A DNA stretch of 64,000 nucleotides, taken from CAZDAM01 sp964503595. Lineage in GTDB: Bacteria; Muiribacteriota; UBA6191. The position numbers and the translations under genes were made by a program. Below, piece after piece: positions 8,583 through 16,453 of the stretch (positions within the stretch are counted from its first letter, which is position 1; each line of letters begins with the position of its first letter). The DNA lies in assembly GCA_964503595.1 (NCBI GenBank), contig CAZDAM010000001.1, positions 14,653 through 78,652 on the forward strand, in the 5' to 3' direction. The notes under the pieces are model-generated. The model made no database searches and was not told the DNA's origin. It saw only the letters and a program-made list of their open reading frames with translations.

Positions 8583-9294
8583 GCTCAGGTTTCTGGTTCC
8601 ATCCGGTATTACGCTCATCAGCCTCTGGTTTGCCTGGCAGGCTATGGTGGCATCCAGTGTTGTGGTGGCCTGCTGGAATATCCTGAAATGCGTGGTTTTT
8701 GACAAACTGGACGGGACAGCCGCACGGACTTTGAATGCTTCCTCCGCTTTCGGAGTGAAAATGGATTCAATCCATGATGCCTTTGCTTTTGGAGTTGTTC
8801 CTGGTGTGATCGTTTTTCAGGCATCCGGGCAGTTTTCGGACCCTATGATGGTGCGTTACACCCAGGCCTGTGGGGTGCTTTATATTCTGGGTACCTTCTA
8901 TCGCCTCTACAAGTTCGACAAACTGGCGACTTCGGGAATGGCCAAAGACTATTTCATTGGCATTCCATCCACACTGGCTGCGGCCGTGTTCGCCTCTTTT
9001 GGGGTGGCTTTTTCCGAGAGATTGTCCGAGATGGGCAGTCTGAACCTGCTGCTTCCCAGCCTGGCCCTGCTTCTGGCAATTCTGATGAATGGACGTTTTG
9101 CTTCCCTGAAGATGGGAAAGCCGGTTAAAAAGGGACGACTGTATTCTCAGGTGGCTTTCTTTATCGGGGTCAGTACCCTGATTTTTCTGGAAACACTTCC
9201 TGAGGTTCTGTTTCTGATTTCCCTGATGACAGTTGCGGTCTCCATAAGGGTTGGGGGCCTCAAAAGGCAGGAATCCCATGCCAGGACAGCTTGA
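8575..9294 (+). CDS. CDP-alcohol phosphatidyltransferase, PssA-like
   Basis: This integral membrane enzyme of 239 residues carries the full CDP-alcohol phosphotransferase signature DG-x2-AR-x8-G-x3-D-x3-D: D46, G47, A50, R51, G60, D64 and D68. Five to six hydrophobic helices follow. The GIPSTLAAAV segment resembles type II phosphatidylserine synthases, which transfer phosphatidyl from CDP-diacylglycerol to serine at the inner membrane, the first step toward phosphatidylethanolamine. Other head groups (glycerol-P, inositol) cannot be excluded. Start is a GTG that overlaps the NFACT stop, implying coupling. The following small ORF overlaps its 3' end. Confidence 0.82.
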   Translation: MGKLRFLVPSGITLISLWFAWQAMVASSVVVACWNILKCVVFDKLDGTAARTLNASSAFGVKMDSIHDAFAFGVVPGVIVFQASGQFSDPMMVRYTQACGVLYILGTFYRLYKFDKLATSGMAKDYFIGIPSTLAAAVFASFGVAFSERLSEMGSLNLLLPSLALLLAILMNGRFASLKMGKPVKKGRLYSQVAFFIGVSTLIFLETLPEVLFLISLMTVAVSIRVGGLKRQESHARTA

Positions 9295-9442
9295 GTTAAC
9301 CCGCCAGGAGACTCTCTTTCTCTTCCTGATTTTTGTTCTGGGAGCTCTTCAGGTCTATTGGAAAACGGAACCGGAGAGTCCGGTGCACCAACCTCGTCTG
9401 GAGTATCTGCATCCCAGATCTGAAGTGAAGGTTCAGCCATGA
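9278..9442 (+). CDS. Small single-pass membrane protein, unknown
   Basis: This 54-residue ORF begins MPGQLELTRQETLFLFLIFV and has one hydrophobic helix (about residues 13-27) followed by a polar, Pro-rich tail. Its start lies inside the end of the phosphatidyltransferase gene and its TGA overlaps the ATG of pyrG (ATGA), so it is embedded in a translationally coupled chain. The N-terminal layout is reminiscent of the anchor of ComEA-type proteins, but no HhH domain is present. Function is unknown. Confidence 0.55.
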   Translation: MPGQLELTRQETLFLFLIFVLGALQVYWKTEPESPVHQPRLEYLHPRSEVKVQP

Positions 9443-11043
9443 AAATGATCTTTGTCACCGGTGGCGTGATTTCATCTCTTGGTAAGGGTATTTTTTCGGC
9501 ATCTCTGGGCCATCTTCTGAAAACCTGCGGTCATCGGGTTGCCATTATGAAACTTGACCCTTATATCAATGTGGATCCGGGCACAATGTCTCCGTTTCAG
9601 CATGGTGAGGTCTTTGTGACGGAGGATGGAGCCGAGACCGATCTGGATATTGGGCATTACGAGCGCTTCCTGGATGAGTCGCTTTCCGGGCGCCACAGTC
9701 TTACGGCGGGCAAGGTCTACCAGAGTGTGATTGCCCGGGAAAGGCGCGGCGATTATCTGGGGGCTACAGTCCAGGTGATTCCCCATGTCACCAACGAAAT
9801 CAAGCAGCGCATCCGTGATGCCAGGGAGGCAAACCAGTCCGATGTTCTTCTGGTCGAAGTCGGAGGAACTGTCGGGGATATTGAATCCCTTCCCTTTCTG
9901 GAGGCGATCCGCCAGCTGGCCTCCGAGCTTGGCCGGGGACATGCCATGTTTGTTCACCTCACCCTGGTGCCCTATTTTGGGGCTGCGGGGGAGCTGAAAA
10001 CCAAGCCGACCCAGCATTCTGTCCAGAAACTTCGGGAAATCGGAATCAGTCCTGATGTACTGGTTTGTCGCAGTGAGCGAAGTCTGTCACGGGACGTGAA
10101 GGATAAAATAGCTCTTTTTTCCGGCCTTTCTCCTCAAAGGGTTGTGGAATCCGTCAATTCCCGCAGTATCTACGCCGTGCCGGAGGATCTGAAAAAGCAG
10201 GGGATTCTTCAGATGGTTGAGGAAGTCCTGGGAGTTCAGACCCGTACGTGTGAAGAATCCTTTCTTTCTAGAGTAGCGGGAGAGGAATTTCCCCATGGAA
10301 GCATCCGGATTGCCATGGTCGGCAAATATGTGGAGCTTAAGGATGCTTACTTAAGTGTCACTGAAGCCCTGATGCATGCCGGAGTTGCTGAGGGTGTCCG
10401 GGTTGAGGTCCTGTGGGTGGATTCTGCCGAAGAAGAGCACCCGGATCTTTCCCAGATGCATGGGGTTCTGGTTCCAGGCGGGTTTGGTGTGCGTGGAATT
10501 GAAGGCAAACTCAACTGCATCCGCATTGCCCGGGATGGGCGGATCCCATTCTTTGGAATCTGTCTGGGGCTTCAGTGTGCTGTGATTGAGTTTGCCCGTA
10601 ACTGTGCCGGGCTGCAAAAGGCCCATTCCAGGGAATTTGATCCGGATTGTCGGGAGCCCGTCATTGATTTCATGACGGATCAGTTAAGCATTCTCAATAA
10701 GGGTGGAACCATGCGCCTGGGGGTCTGGCCCTGTAAAATTGCGCCCAGAACCAAGGCCCATCAGGCTTATCAGAAGCCGGAAATTCAGGAAAGGCATCGC
10801 CACCGGTTCGAGGTCAATCCTCATTATCACAGTCTTCTTCAGGAGCATGGTCTGGTGTTTTCCGGACTTTCTCCGGATGAAAGACTGGTCGAGATTCTGG
10901 AGCTTTCCGATCATCCCTGGTTTGTGGCCTCCCAGTTTCACCCGGAATTCTGTTCCCGTCCTCACCGTCCTCATCCTCTGTTTCATGGCTTCATCCGGGC
11001 CGCCAAAGCCAGAAAAGACGAACTCATCAAGGAGTCAAAATGA
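9439..11043 (+). CDS. pyrG: CTP synthase
   Basis: PyrG converts UTP, ATP and glutamine to CTP, which feeds nucleic acid and CDP-lipid synthesis and supplies CTP for CMP-Kdo activation. The 534-residue length is typical. The synthetase domain starts with FVTGGVISSLGKGIFSASLG and has KLDPYINVDPGTM and EVFVTEDGAETDLDIGHYER. The class I glutamine amidotransferase domain has VLVPGGFGVRG, the nucleophile motif GICLGLQ and a C-terminal HPEF catalytic His/Glu pair. It overlaps the preceding small ORF and kdsA by ATGA. The pyrG-kdsA order is a common Gram-negative arrangement. Confidence 0.98.
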   Translation: MKMIFVTGGVISSLGKGIFSASLGHLLKTCGHRVAIMKLDPYINVDPGTMSPFQHGEVFVTEDGAETDLDIGHYERFLDESLSGRHSLTAGKVYQSVIARERRGDYLGATVQVIPHVTNEIKQRIRDAREANQSDVLLVEVGGTVGDIESLPFLEAIRQLASELGRGHAMFVHLTLVPYFGAAGELKTKPTQHSVQKLREIGISPDVLVCRSERSLSRDVKDKIALFSGLSPQRVVESVNSRSIYAVPEDLKKQGILQMVEEVLGVQTRTCEESFLSRVAGEEFPHGSIRIAMVGKYVELKDAYLSVTEALMHAGVAEGVRVEVLWVDSAEEEHPDLSQMHGVLVPGGFGVRGIEGKLNCIRIARDGRIPFFGICLGLQCAVIEFARNCAGLQKAHSREFDPDCREPVIDFMTDQLSILNKGGTMRLGVWPCKIAPRTKAHQAYQKPEIQERHRHRFEVNPHYHSLLQEHGLVFSGLSPDERLVEILELSDHPWFVASQFHPEFCSRPHRPHPLFHGFIRAAKARKDELIKESK

Positions 11044-11876
11044 AAAATTCCATGAAAATTGCCGGTATTGATACCGGGTATGGCCAACCGTTTTTTCTGA
11101 TGGCTGGTCCCTGCATTGCGGAAAGCCGTGATCTTCTGTTTGAAGTCGCCTCTCAGATGAAGGAAATGACCTCCCGTCTGGGAATTCCCTATATCTTCAA
11201 GTCCTCCTTTGATAAGGCCAATCGTTCTTCCATCAATGGCTATCGGGGGCCAGGAATGGACAAGGCCCTGGGCTGGCTTCTGGATGTAAAAAAAGAACTG
11301 GGCCTTCCGATTGTGACTGACATCCACGAGGCATCCCAGGCCAGGGAAGTCGCCGAAGTCGCCGATGTTCTCCAGATTCCGGCCTTTTTATGCCGCCAGA
11401 CCGATCTGATTGTGGCTGCCTGCGATACGGGTCGCACCGTGAATGTGAAAAAAGGCCAGTTTCTCTCCCCCTGGGAAGTCAGAAATATCGTGGACAAGCT
11501 CAGGTCGGCGGGCTCGGAATCTTTCTGCATCACGGAAAGAGGAACCTCCTTTGGCTATAATAATCTGGTGGTGGATGCCCGTTCTTTTCCGGTGATTCGC
11601 TCTCTGGGAGCTCCAGTTGTCTTTGATGGAACGCACTCGGCCCAACTTCCGGGAGGAATGGGTTCCCAGACCGGAGGAATGCGGGAGTTTATCCCGAATC
11701 AGGCGAGAGCCGCCGTTGCCAATGGCATCGACGGGCTTTTCATGGAAGTGCATCCGAACCCGGAAAAAGGGCTCTCGGATCCGGCCACCATGTATCCTCT
11801 TCATCAGATGGAAGCTCTTTTAACAACCCTTGTGCAACTGGACAAAATCATCAAATCTCATGAACAGTCTCATTGA
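11040..11876 (+). CDS. kdsA: 3-deoxy-8-phosphooctulonate synthase
   Basis: KdsA condenses phosphoenolpyruvate with arabinose-5-phosphate to Kdo-8-phosphate. The 278-residue TIM-barrel enzyme shows FLMAGPCIAESRD, the KSSFDKANRSS phosphate/PEP-binding loop, the DIHEASQA and QIPAFLCRQTD segments, and the C-terminal EVHPNPEKGLSDP. Absence of a cysteine in the early GPC..-H-D metal pattern was not tested, so metal dependence is open. The ATG at 11040 overlaps the pyrG stop; a second ATG lies four codons later. kdsD begins before this gene ends. Confidence 0.97.
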   Translation: MKNSMKIAGIDTGYGQPFFLMAGPCIAESRDLLFEVASQMKEMTSRLGIPYIFKSSFDKANRSSINGYRGPGMDKALGWLLDVKKELGLPIVTDIHEASQAREVAEVADVLQIPAFLCRQTDLIVAACDTGRTVNVKKGQFLSPWEVRNIVDKLRSAGSESFCITERGTSFGYNNLVVDARSFPVIRSLGAPVVFDGTHSAQLPGGMGSQTGGMREFIPNQARAAVANGIDGLFMEVHPNPEKGLSDPATMYPLHQMEALLTTLVQLDKIIKSHEQSH

Positions 11877-12831
11877 AGCCACTGCCCGCGAAGTCATCGC
11901 CCATGAAAGGGATGCAATTGACAGTCTTCTTGACCTGGTCACGGAACCCGGGTTTCAAAAGGCTGTAGAACTGCTTTTGAACTGCAAGGGGCGGGTCGTC
12001 ATCACCGGCCTTGGCAAATCTGGCCTGATTGGTCGCAAGATCAGCGCCACTCTTTCCTCAACCGGTACCCCTTCTTTTTTCATGCATCCCTGTGAGGCTC
12101 TGCATGGAGATCTGGGGATGACAACTTCAGAAGACATCTTCCTGGCCCTGTCCAATTCCGGGCATACCGAGGAGCTCGTTGGGCTTCTGCCTTCTCTGAA
12201 GCTTTTTGGAAATCCCCTGATTGCCATCACGGGAAATGCGGATTCCACTCTGGCAAAAGAGGCTGATGCGGCAATTGTTTACGGAATCGAGCGGGAAGGC
12301 TGTCCTCTGAATCTTGCTCCTATGGCGACTACGACAGCAACTCTGGTGCTAGGGGATACGCTGGCGGCGATTCTGATGAAAGCCCGCCGTTTTGAAAGCG
12401 CTGATTTTGCCAAATTTCATCCCAGAGGAACTCTGGGGCGGCGTCTTCTGACCCGGGTACGCGATCTGATGAGCCCGGATCTTCCTCTGGTGGATTCGGG
12501 TCAAAGCATGCTGGAAGGTCTTCAGGTCCTGATTGATACCAATCTTGGTGCAATTCTGATCACGAATGAAAGCAGGGAGCTTCTCGGCCTGGTCTCTGAT
12601 GGGGATATCAAGCGTCTGATCCGTGAGAGGCAGGATCTGGCCGCCGTCAGAACTGCTCAGGTGATGACGGCAAATCCGGTTACGGTTGCCGAAGACATGC
12701 TCGCCGAAGAGGCTCTTCGGATCATGCAGAACAAGGAACGCTTCGTGACAGTGGTGCCGGTTCTCAATGCTTGGGGTCGCCTAAGTGGTCTTTTGCGGAT
12801 GCATGACATTTTGAATGCCAAGATCCGCTAG
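11860..12831 (+). CDS. kdsD: D-arabinose-5-phosphate isomerase
   Basis: KdsD isomerises ribulose-5-phosphate to arabinose-5-phosphate, the substrate of KdsA. The 323-residue protein has an N-terminal SIS domain (VVITGLGKSGLIGRKISATL, FMHPCEALHGDLGM, ALSNSGHTEEL) and a tandem CBS pair in the second half (VRDLMSPDLPLV and AQVMTANPVTVAE). The ATG at 11860 (MNSLIEATAREV) is preferred to 11830 because it matches the usual KdsD beginning. It overlaps the end of kdsA by 17 bases. Normally kdsC and lpt genes follow; here a block on the opposite strand intervenes. Confidence 0.96.
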   Translation: MNSLIEATAREVIAHERDAIDSLLDLVTEPGFQKAVELLLNCKGRVVITGLGKSGLIGRKISATLSSTGTPSFFMHPCEALHGDLGMTTSEDIFLALSNSGHTEELVGLLPSLKLFGNPLIAITGNADSTLAKEADAAIVYGIEREGCPLNLAPMATTTATLVLGDTLAAILMKARRFESADFAKFHPRGTLGRRLLTRVRDLMSPDLPLVDSGQSMLEGLQVLIDTNLGAILITNESRELLGLVSDGDIKRLIRERQDLAAVRTAQVMTANPVTVAEDMLAEEALRIMQNKERFVTVVPVLNAWGRLSGLLRMHDILNAKIR

Positions 12832-12946
12832 AATTCTTGGGGTGTATCTTTTAAGAAATCGACCTTTTTCTGCGACAGTTTTTGTCGTGTAAAATGTCCC
12901 GTTTTTGGAAGACACCTATGCTTCAGAGACGTTCTTTAGGGTTACA

Positions 12947-12972
12947 GACCTGGAATCTGGATTTATCTATCC
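12947..12972 (+). repeat. Direct repeat copy A flanking the inserted block
   Basis: This 26-base segment, just downstream of kdsD and before the end of the cNMP-EAL gene, is matched by 15605-15630 in the same orientation at 22 of 26 positions. All four differences are transitions, and the shared core is GGATTTATCT. Similarity to the flanks fades quickly, apart from a TTT-A-GG stretch on the left. Confidence 0.4.
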
Positions 12973-12980
12973 CCGATACT

Positions 12981-14183
12981 CTAGCGTTCAAAATTTGCAT
13001 TAAGGTGGCGGACTGCATCGGCATATGGCTCAGGTTTGCCATAAAAATAGCCTTGGATATAATCAATGTTCAATTCTGTGCATATGGAGAGCTGTTCCTT
13101 CTCCTCAATGCCTTCTGCGATGGTACTGAGTTCAAGTCCGCGCGCTATTTGAGACACGGCTTCCACAAGAACTCGACTCTTACGATCTTCGGCGACTTTG
13201 CGGATGAAAGCCCGATCGATTTTCAAATCGTCGATATCAAATTCGCTCAGGTAGCTGAGGGAGCTGTAGCCTGTTCCAAAGTCGTCGAGTGCGACCAGAA
13301 AACCGAGTTCGCGGCAACGGTTGATCCAGTCTACAGCCAAGCTGCCTTCTACCAGAACTCTTTCCGTAATCTCCAGTTTAACATTCTGAGGTTTTACCCC
13401 GGTTTCTTCGATGATTCCAAGCAGGTCATCAAAGAAACTTGAAACCAGCATCTGGCGTCCAGATATATTGATGCTCATGAAGATTTCATGTTCGCATTCG
13501 ATTTGGAATCGGGCTAAATCCCTGCAAGCCTGACGCATAACCCAAAGACCGATAGGAACAATCAGGCTGGTTTCTTCTGCAAGGCCAAGAAACATATCGG
13601 GTCTTACCATTCCCCGTAGTGGATGTTTCCAGCGAATGAGCGCTTCATAGCCCCCGAGTTTTCCTGAATGAAGGTTTACAATGGGCTGATAGTTGAGTTC
13701 GAACTGCTCGGCTTCGATGGCTTCCATGATATCCCGCTCAAAGCGAAGGTTTTCTACAGCCTTTTCCTGTATCTCCTGAAGGTTTTCACCATTACCCTTA
13801 CTTAAAAGATATTCCAGAGAGTTGAAATCATTCTTTCCTGCCAGGTTTGAACGAATCCGCTTGAGAAGAACACTGATGAGTAGACGAACAATAGCGTCTG
13901 CCTCACGAATCCTGGAATATAGCTGCTCGCGATAAACGATGGTCAGCTTGCAATCATCAATGGCTCGTACGCTGGCACTTCTTCGGGCTACATCAATGAC
14001 GGCCATTTCTCCAAAAATCTCGCCTGGTCCTAAAGTGGTGATGGGGGTCTCGACTTCACGGTCAACAACAAAAACTTCAACTCTTCCGGTTTCAATGATG
14101 TAGGCACAATCGCCTTCATCTTCCTGTTCAAAGATCAGCTCACCGATTGCATATGTCTTTGAAAACAAGCGTTCTTGGCTCAC
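12981..14183 (-). CDS. cNMP-binding domain fused to EAL c-di-GMP phosphodiesterase domain
   Basis: This 400-residue soluble protein couples a cyclic-nucleotide-type sensor to c-di-GMP hydrolysis. The N-terminal cNMP domain (1-~115) shows GELIFEQ, GEIFGEMAVID and the phosphate-binding RRSASVRA. The EAL domain (~155-395) keeps the catalytic set: E180 in YEALIRW, N239 in INIS, E271 in KLEITE, D300-D301 in DDFGTGYSS, K321, the AEGIEE loop (355-360) and Q377 in IQGYFYGKP. An active phosphodiesterase is therefore likely. There is no GGDEF domain, receiver or membrane segment. It is the last gene of the block on the minus strand, and its 3' end faces kdsD. Confidence 0.92.
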   Translation of the reverse strand: MSQERLFSKTYAIGELIFEQEDEGDCAYIIETGRVEVFVVDREVETPITTLGPGEIFGEMAVIDVARRSASVRAIDDCKLTIVYREQLYSRIREADAIVRLLISVLLKRIRSNLAGKNDFNSLEYLLSKGNGENLQEIQEKAVENLRFERDIMEAIEAEQFELNYQPIVNLHSGKLGGYEALIRWKHPLRGMVRPDMFLGLAEETSLIVPIGLWVMRQACRDLARFQIECEHEIFMSINISGRQMLVSSFFDDLLGIIEETGVKPQNVKLEITERVLVEGSLAVDWINRCRELGFLVALDDFGTGYSSLSYLSEFDIDDLKIDRAFIRKVAEDRKSRVLVEAVSQIARGLELSTIAEGIEEKEQLSICTELNIDYIQGYFYGKPEPYADAVRHLNANFER

Positions 14184-14256
14184 ACGTTGCTCCTGCAGTT
14201 TTTGGCATTCATGGTTGTATATGTGGATTTGCTACCTGAAAAGGTTGAGTTCAAAC

Positions 14257-14736
14257 TTATGCCTGCGAAGACTGGCAGTCACGGCACAGTCCACGGATTT
14301 CAATATTCCAGTTTGAGGGTGCAAACGTATGGGTTTCAGCAGTATTTTCCATGAGCTTGGGAAGGCCACAAATATGAGTTTCGATCACCGTCCCGCAGTC
14401 ATCACAGATTAAAAATTGTTCTCCAGTATGCAGATGTTTTGCATGGCAGACCATGTAAGCATTGAGGCTTTCAATCCGATGGACAAAACCAAGTTTTCGC
14501 CAAAATTCAATGGCACGGTATACCGTTGGTGGCTTTGGGTCCTTAATGGTTTTCCTTAATTCTTCCAGGATCTGATAGGCCCCCAGAGGCGTTGGGCTTG
14601 CGGCAAGAATACATAGAACCTCAAACCTTGGCTTTGTAAGGCGCTCTTTGTGCTGTGAACAAAGCTGTTTGGCCTGCTGAAGGATTTTGTTTTGTCGCGT
14701 GGGATGGATATGACTCATAGTGATGTTCGCATTCAC
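14257..14736 (-). CDS. zur: Fur-family zinc regulator Zur
   Basis: This is a winged-helix metalloregulator of 159 residues. The DNA-binding domain contains PPTVYRAIEFWRKLGFVHRI followed by ESLNAYMVCHAKHLH, which resembles Zur rather than Fur. The structural zinc site is CDDC (111-114) with CRDC (151-154); C97, H98, H101 and H103 supply regulatory-site candidates. Zur represses zinc uptake genes when zinc is plentiful. It lies 21 bases downstream of the DUF1826 gene on the same strand, behind a candidate Zur operator, which suggests autoregulation. Start is either the GTG at 14736 or the ATG at 14718. Confidence 0.87.
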   Translation of the reverse strand: MNANITMSHIHPTRQNKILQQAKQLCSQHKERLTKPRFEVLCILAASPTPLGAYQILEELRKTIKDPKPPTVYRAIEFWRKLGFVHRIESLNAYMVCHAKHLHTGEQFLICDDCGTVIETHICGLPKLMENTAETHTFAPSNWNIEIRGLCRDCQSSQA

Positions 14737-14757
14737 GAAGGCTCAAAGTCCTTCTGG

Positions 14758-15414
14758 CTAATGATGTGCAAGGGAATTCGTCCAAAAAGAAGGGTGATCC
14801 AGCCTCATCAGTAAGGATGGGCTCTTCAAAGCTGCATCAGGAGTTCGGTGCAGCAATCCTTTTGGGCCTCCACGAAATACGGCAGCATCCCACTGAGCCA
14901 CGAATTGTGGTGCAGTAGGATCTATGAGAATTTTCTCATTGGGTTCGCCGTTGGCGTAGGCATACCGATCTGCGGCTTCATCCGGGATCCATTCGGTACC
15001 TTTTCCTGCATAGGTCACCAGCATGCGTTGGGGTACATTATCGATATGGTAGCGTCGGCATTCCCGCTGTGACCCAAGTCTGAAGACTATGGTGTCACTC
15101 TTTTCAAGGAAACAGAAGATTCTACATGCCTGGGCCATGTCATTGGCCCAGTACTCGTGGAAAGGATCCTTACGTATTTCTTCAGGAAAGCTTCTTTCCA
15201 AAATACAGAGGATATCCTGAAGTGAAGTTTGTGCATGGACTTCCCCGGAAATTCTGAAAGGTCTGACCAATAATTTCTGAAAAAAAGTTTGTGCTCCATC
15301 CGGGACTCTGCGTTCCACAATAGCTAGTGGATGCGGACTGCTGGGGAAATCTTTGAGGGCCTCTAGGCTACCTACCCGAAAATACTCATCAAATTTATCC
15401 TCTTTGAATTTCAC
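14758..15414 (-). CDS. DUF1826 protein, probable zinc-homeostasis accessory
   Basis: This 218-residue soluble protein fits DUF1826: the central HIDNVPQRMLVTYAGKGTEW block, a YAYANGEPNEK segment, and a C-terminal FRGGPKGLLHRTP that resembles the family's conserved H-R-P end. DUF1826 genes are known to occur beside zur and CobW/ZNG-type GTPase genes. Enzymatic function is unknown, but the conserved His pattern recalls Fe(II)/2-oxoglutarate-type folds (inference). It is first in a two-gene unit with zur. The ATG at 15414 lies 11 bases from a 19-bp dyad that overlaps a TATAAT -10 element. Confidence 0.8.
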   Translation of the reverse strand: MKFKEDKFDEYFRVGSLEALKDFPSSPHPLAIVERRVPDGAQTFFQKLLVRPFRISGEVHAQTSLQDILCILERSFPEEIRKDPFHEYWANDMAQACRIFCFLEKSDTIVFRLGSQRECRRYHIDNVPQRMLVTYAGKGTEWIPDEAADRYAYANGEPNEKILIDPTAPQFVAQWDAAVFRGGPKGLLHRTPDAALKSPSLLMRLDHPSFWTNSLAHH

Positions 15415-15425
15415 GCGAGCCAGAT

Positions 15426-15444
15426 AATGTTACATTATAGCATT
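15426..15444 (-). promoter_or_regulatory. Candidate Zur operator over the DUF1826-zur promoter
   Basis: The 19-bp imperfect palindrome AATGTTACATTATAGCATT (plus-strand reading) has AATG/CATT ends and TGTTA/TAGCA half sites, close to the known Zur box pattern with TGTTATA-type arms. On the minus strand it contains a perfect -10 hexamer, TATAAT (15439-15434), so a bound repressor would block RNA polymerase. No good -35 at 17 bases is present; TTGCCC lies 19 bases upstream. Confidence 0.62.
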
Positions 15445-15553
15445 GCATTAAATAAATGGGGCAAATGATCTCTTAGTTAAAGCGAGGTTGCCTTCTTGGA
15501 AATATCCCGTAATTCCAGAGGGCCGGGTCATTTGTGGGTGTATCGCCTGAAAT

Positions 15554-15576
15554 GCCCTGCTTTCGCAAGGCAGGGA
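15554..15576. repeat. Hairpin in the intergenic segment upstream of DUF1826
   Basis: A stem of CCCTGC with GCAGGG encloses TTTCGCAAG-type sequence. A run of six T occurs about 16 bases further on the plus strand, too far for a standard terminator. It sits between the end of the AAC(6')-like gene and the Zur operator. The rest of the 15445-15677 gap shows no gene. Confidence 0.4.
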
Positions 15577-15604
15577 TATCTCAGAAGTATTTTTTAAGGC
15601 AGTG

Positions 15605-15630
15605 GACCCGGAATCCGGATTTATCTGTTC
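15605..15630 (+). repeat. Direct repeat copy B flanking the inserted block
   Basis: Second copy of the 26-base repeat at 12947-12972, same orientation, 22 of 26 bases identical. It lies in the intergenic region right of the DUF1826-zur-EAL group and left of the AAC(6')-like gene. The two copies therefore bracket the cNMP-EAL, zur and DUF1826 genes. Confidence 0.4.
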
Positions 15631-15677
15631 GGTACTTCAGATCATCGCTCTTCGGGGAAAAGCTGACGAGACACGGC

Positions 15678-16166
15678 CTAGATTTTACGCAGGAAGTGAT
15701 GAATGCTCTTTACTTCCTTAAAACCTAGTTTCAGATGAGCTTCCCGGCTTCCGGTGTATTCCGAGGTGGTATCGCTGGCCAGTTGGGAAAAACCCTCCTT
15801 GCGGGCCCAGGATTCGGCAAATTCCATCAGGGCTTTGCCATAACCGTGCGCCCTGAATTCCGGGGCAATCCACCAGGCTTCCACAAAGGCGACTGCCTGG
15901 CCGTCGGTTCCTGGGGCCTCGTTGCGAATGCTTAATTCCAGGAGCCCGCAAGGCAGGTCCTTGTCCCGAGCCAGGAAGGCTTCCTCCTTCAGAAGAGTGA
16001 CGTTTCCATAGTCGGGATCCGCCATGGTGGCAACCTGTCCCTGAAGGATCAGCTCCATTTCCCTGAGAAGTTCGTCCCTTGTGCTATGAGGCCAGAGGCT
16101 TTGGCGGAACGAAAGCCATATATCCTGGTCCTTGGGGCAGACTCTTTGAATGTTAAGTATCTTCAG
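15678..16166 (-). CDS. GNAT acetyltransferase, AAC(6')-I-like aminoglycoside 6'-N-acetyltransferase
   Basis: The 162-residue frame follows the AAC(6')-I layout from end to end. It has WLSFRQSLWPHS near residue 20, EEAFLARD with a GLLELSIRN strand, EAWWIAPEFRAHGYGKALM (motif A with the acetyl-CoA loop), and SQLASDTT with HLKLGFKEVKSIHHFLRKI at the end. Known members acetylate the 6'-amine of aminoglycosides; substrate here is inferred. The first in-frame ATG (16058) would remove the conserved N-terminus. The only fitting start is CTG at 16166-16164 (then KILNIQRV), whose bases overlap the TGA of the upstream GFA gene. An ATG-to-CTG change or a true CTG start coupled to the upstream stop are both possible. 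Confidence 0.7.
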   Translation of the reverse strand: MKILNIQRVCPKDQDIWLSFRQSLWPHSTRDELLREMELILQGQVATMADPDYGNVTLLKEEAFLARDKDLPCGLLELSIRNEAPGTDGQAVAFVEAWWIAPEFRAHGYGKALMEFAESWARKEGFSQLASDTTSEYTGSREAHLKLGFKEVKSIHHFLRKI

Positions 16167-16453
16167 TCCATTCTTTCTGCACCCTCAGGGATCTGGATCC
16201 AGTTGTGCATCCGCTCTTCGTAAACAGAAAAAGTGGGATCGGGAATGGGCTGCCCGGCAAATCCACCGCAGGCGATTGCGATCTGGTTGGGAAAGAAGGG
16301 AATGATCCAGTAAAGAGTCGTCCCGCAGTTGGGGCAGAAGTAAAAGGTAACGGTTTCTCCACTATCGCCTTTTCTCTGAAACTCCCTGGACTCACCAAGG
16401 ATTTTACAATCCGCTTTTTTCATTGCGGTCTGCTGGCCGAATGTACTGCCGGT
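16163..16453 (-). CDS. GFA/CENP-V domain protein, C-terminal part (cut by assembly gap)
   Basis: The visible 96 residues fit the glutathione-dependent formaldehyde-activating (GFA/CENP-V) fold: TGSTFGQQTAM after the lost first zinc cysteines, GDSGETVTFYFCPNCGTTLY with the second zinc CxxC, then IAIACGGFAGQ and FSVYEERMHNW. Such zinc proteins are often called S-(hydroxymethyl)glutathione synthases, but most are uncharacterised. The N-terminus lies in the 100-N gap. The TGA overlaps the CTG that opens the AAC(6')-like gene, so the two genes are probably one transcription unit. Confidence 0.8.
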   Translation of the reverse strand, partial: TGSTFGQQTAMKKADCKILGESREFQRKGDSGETVTFYFCPNCGTTLYWIIPFFPNQIAIACGGFAGQPIPDPTFSVYEERMHNWIQIPEGAERMD

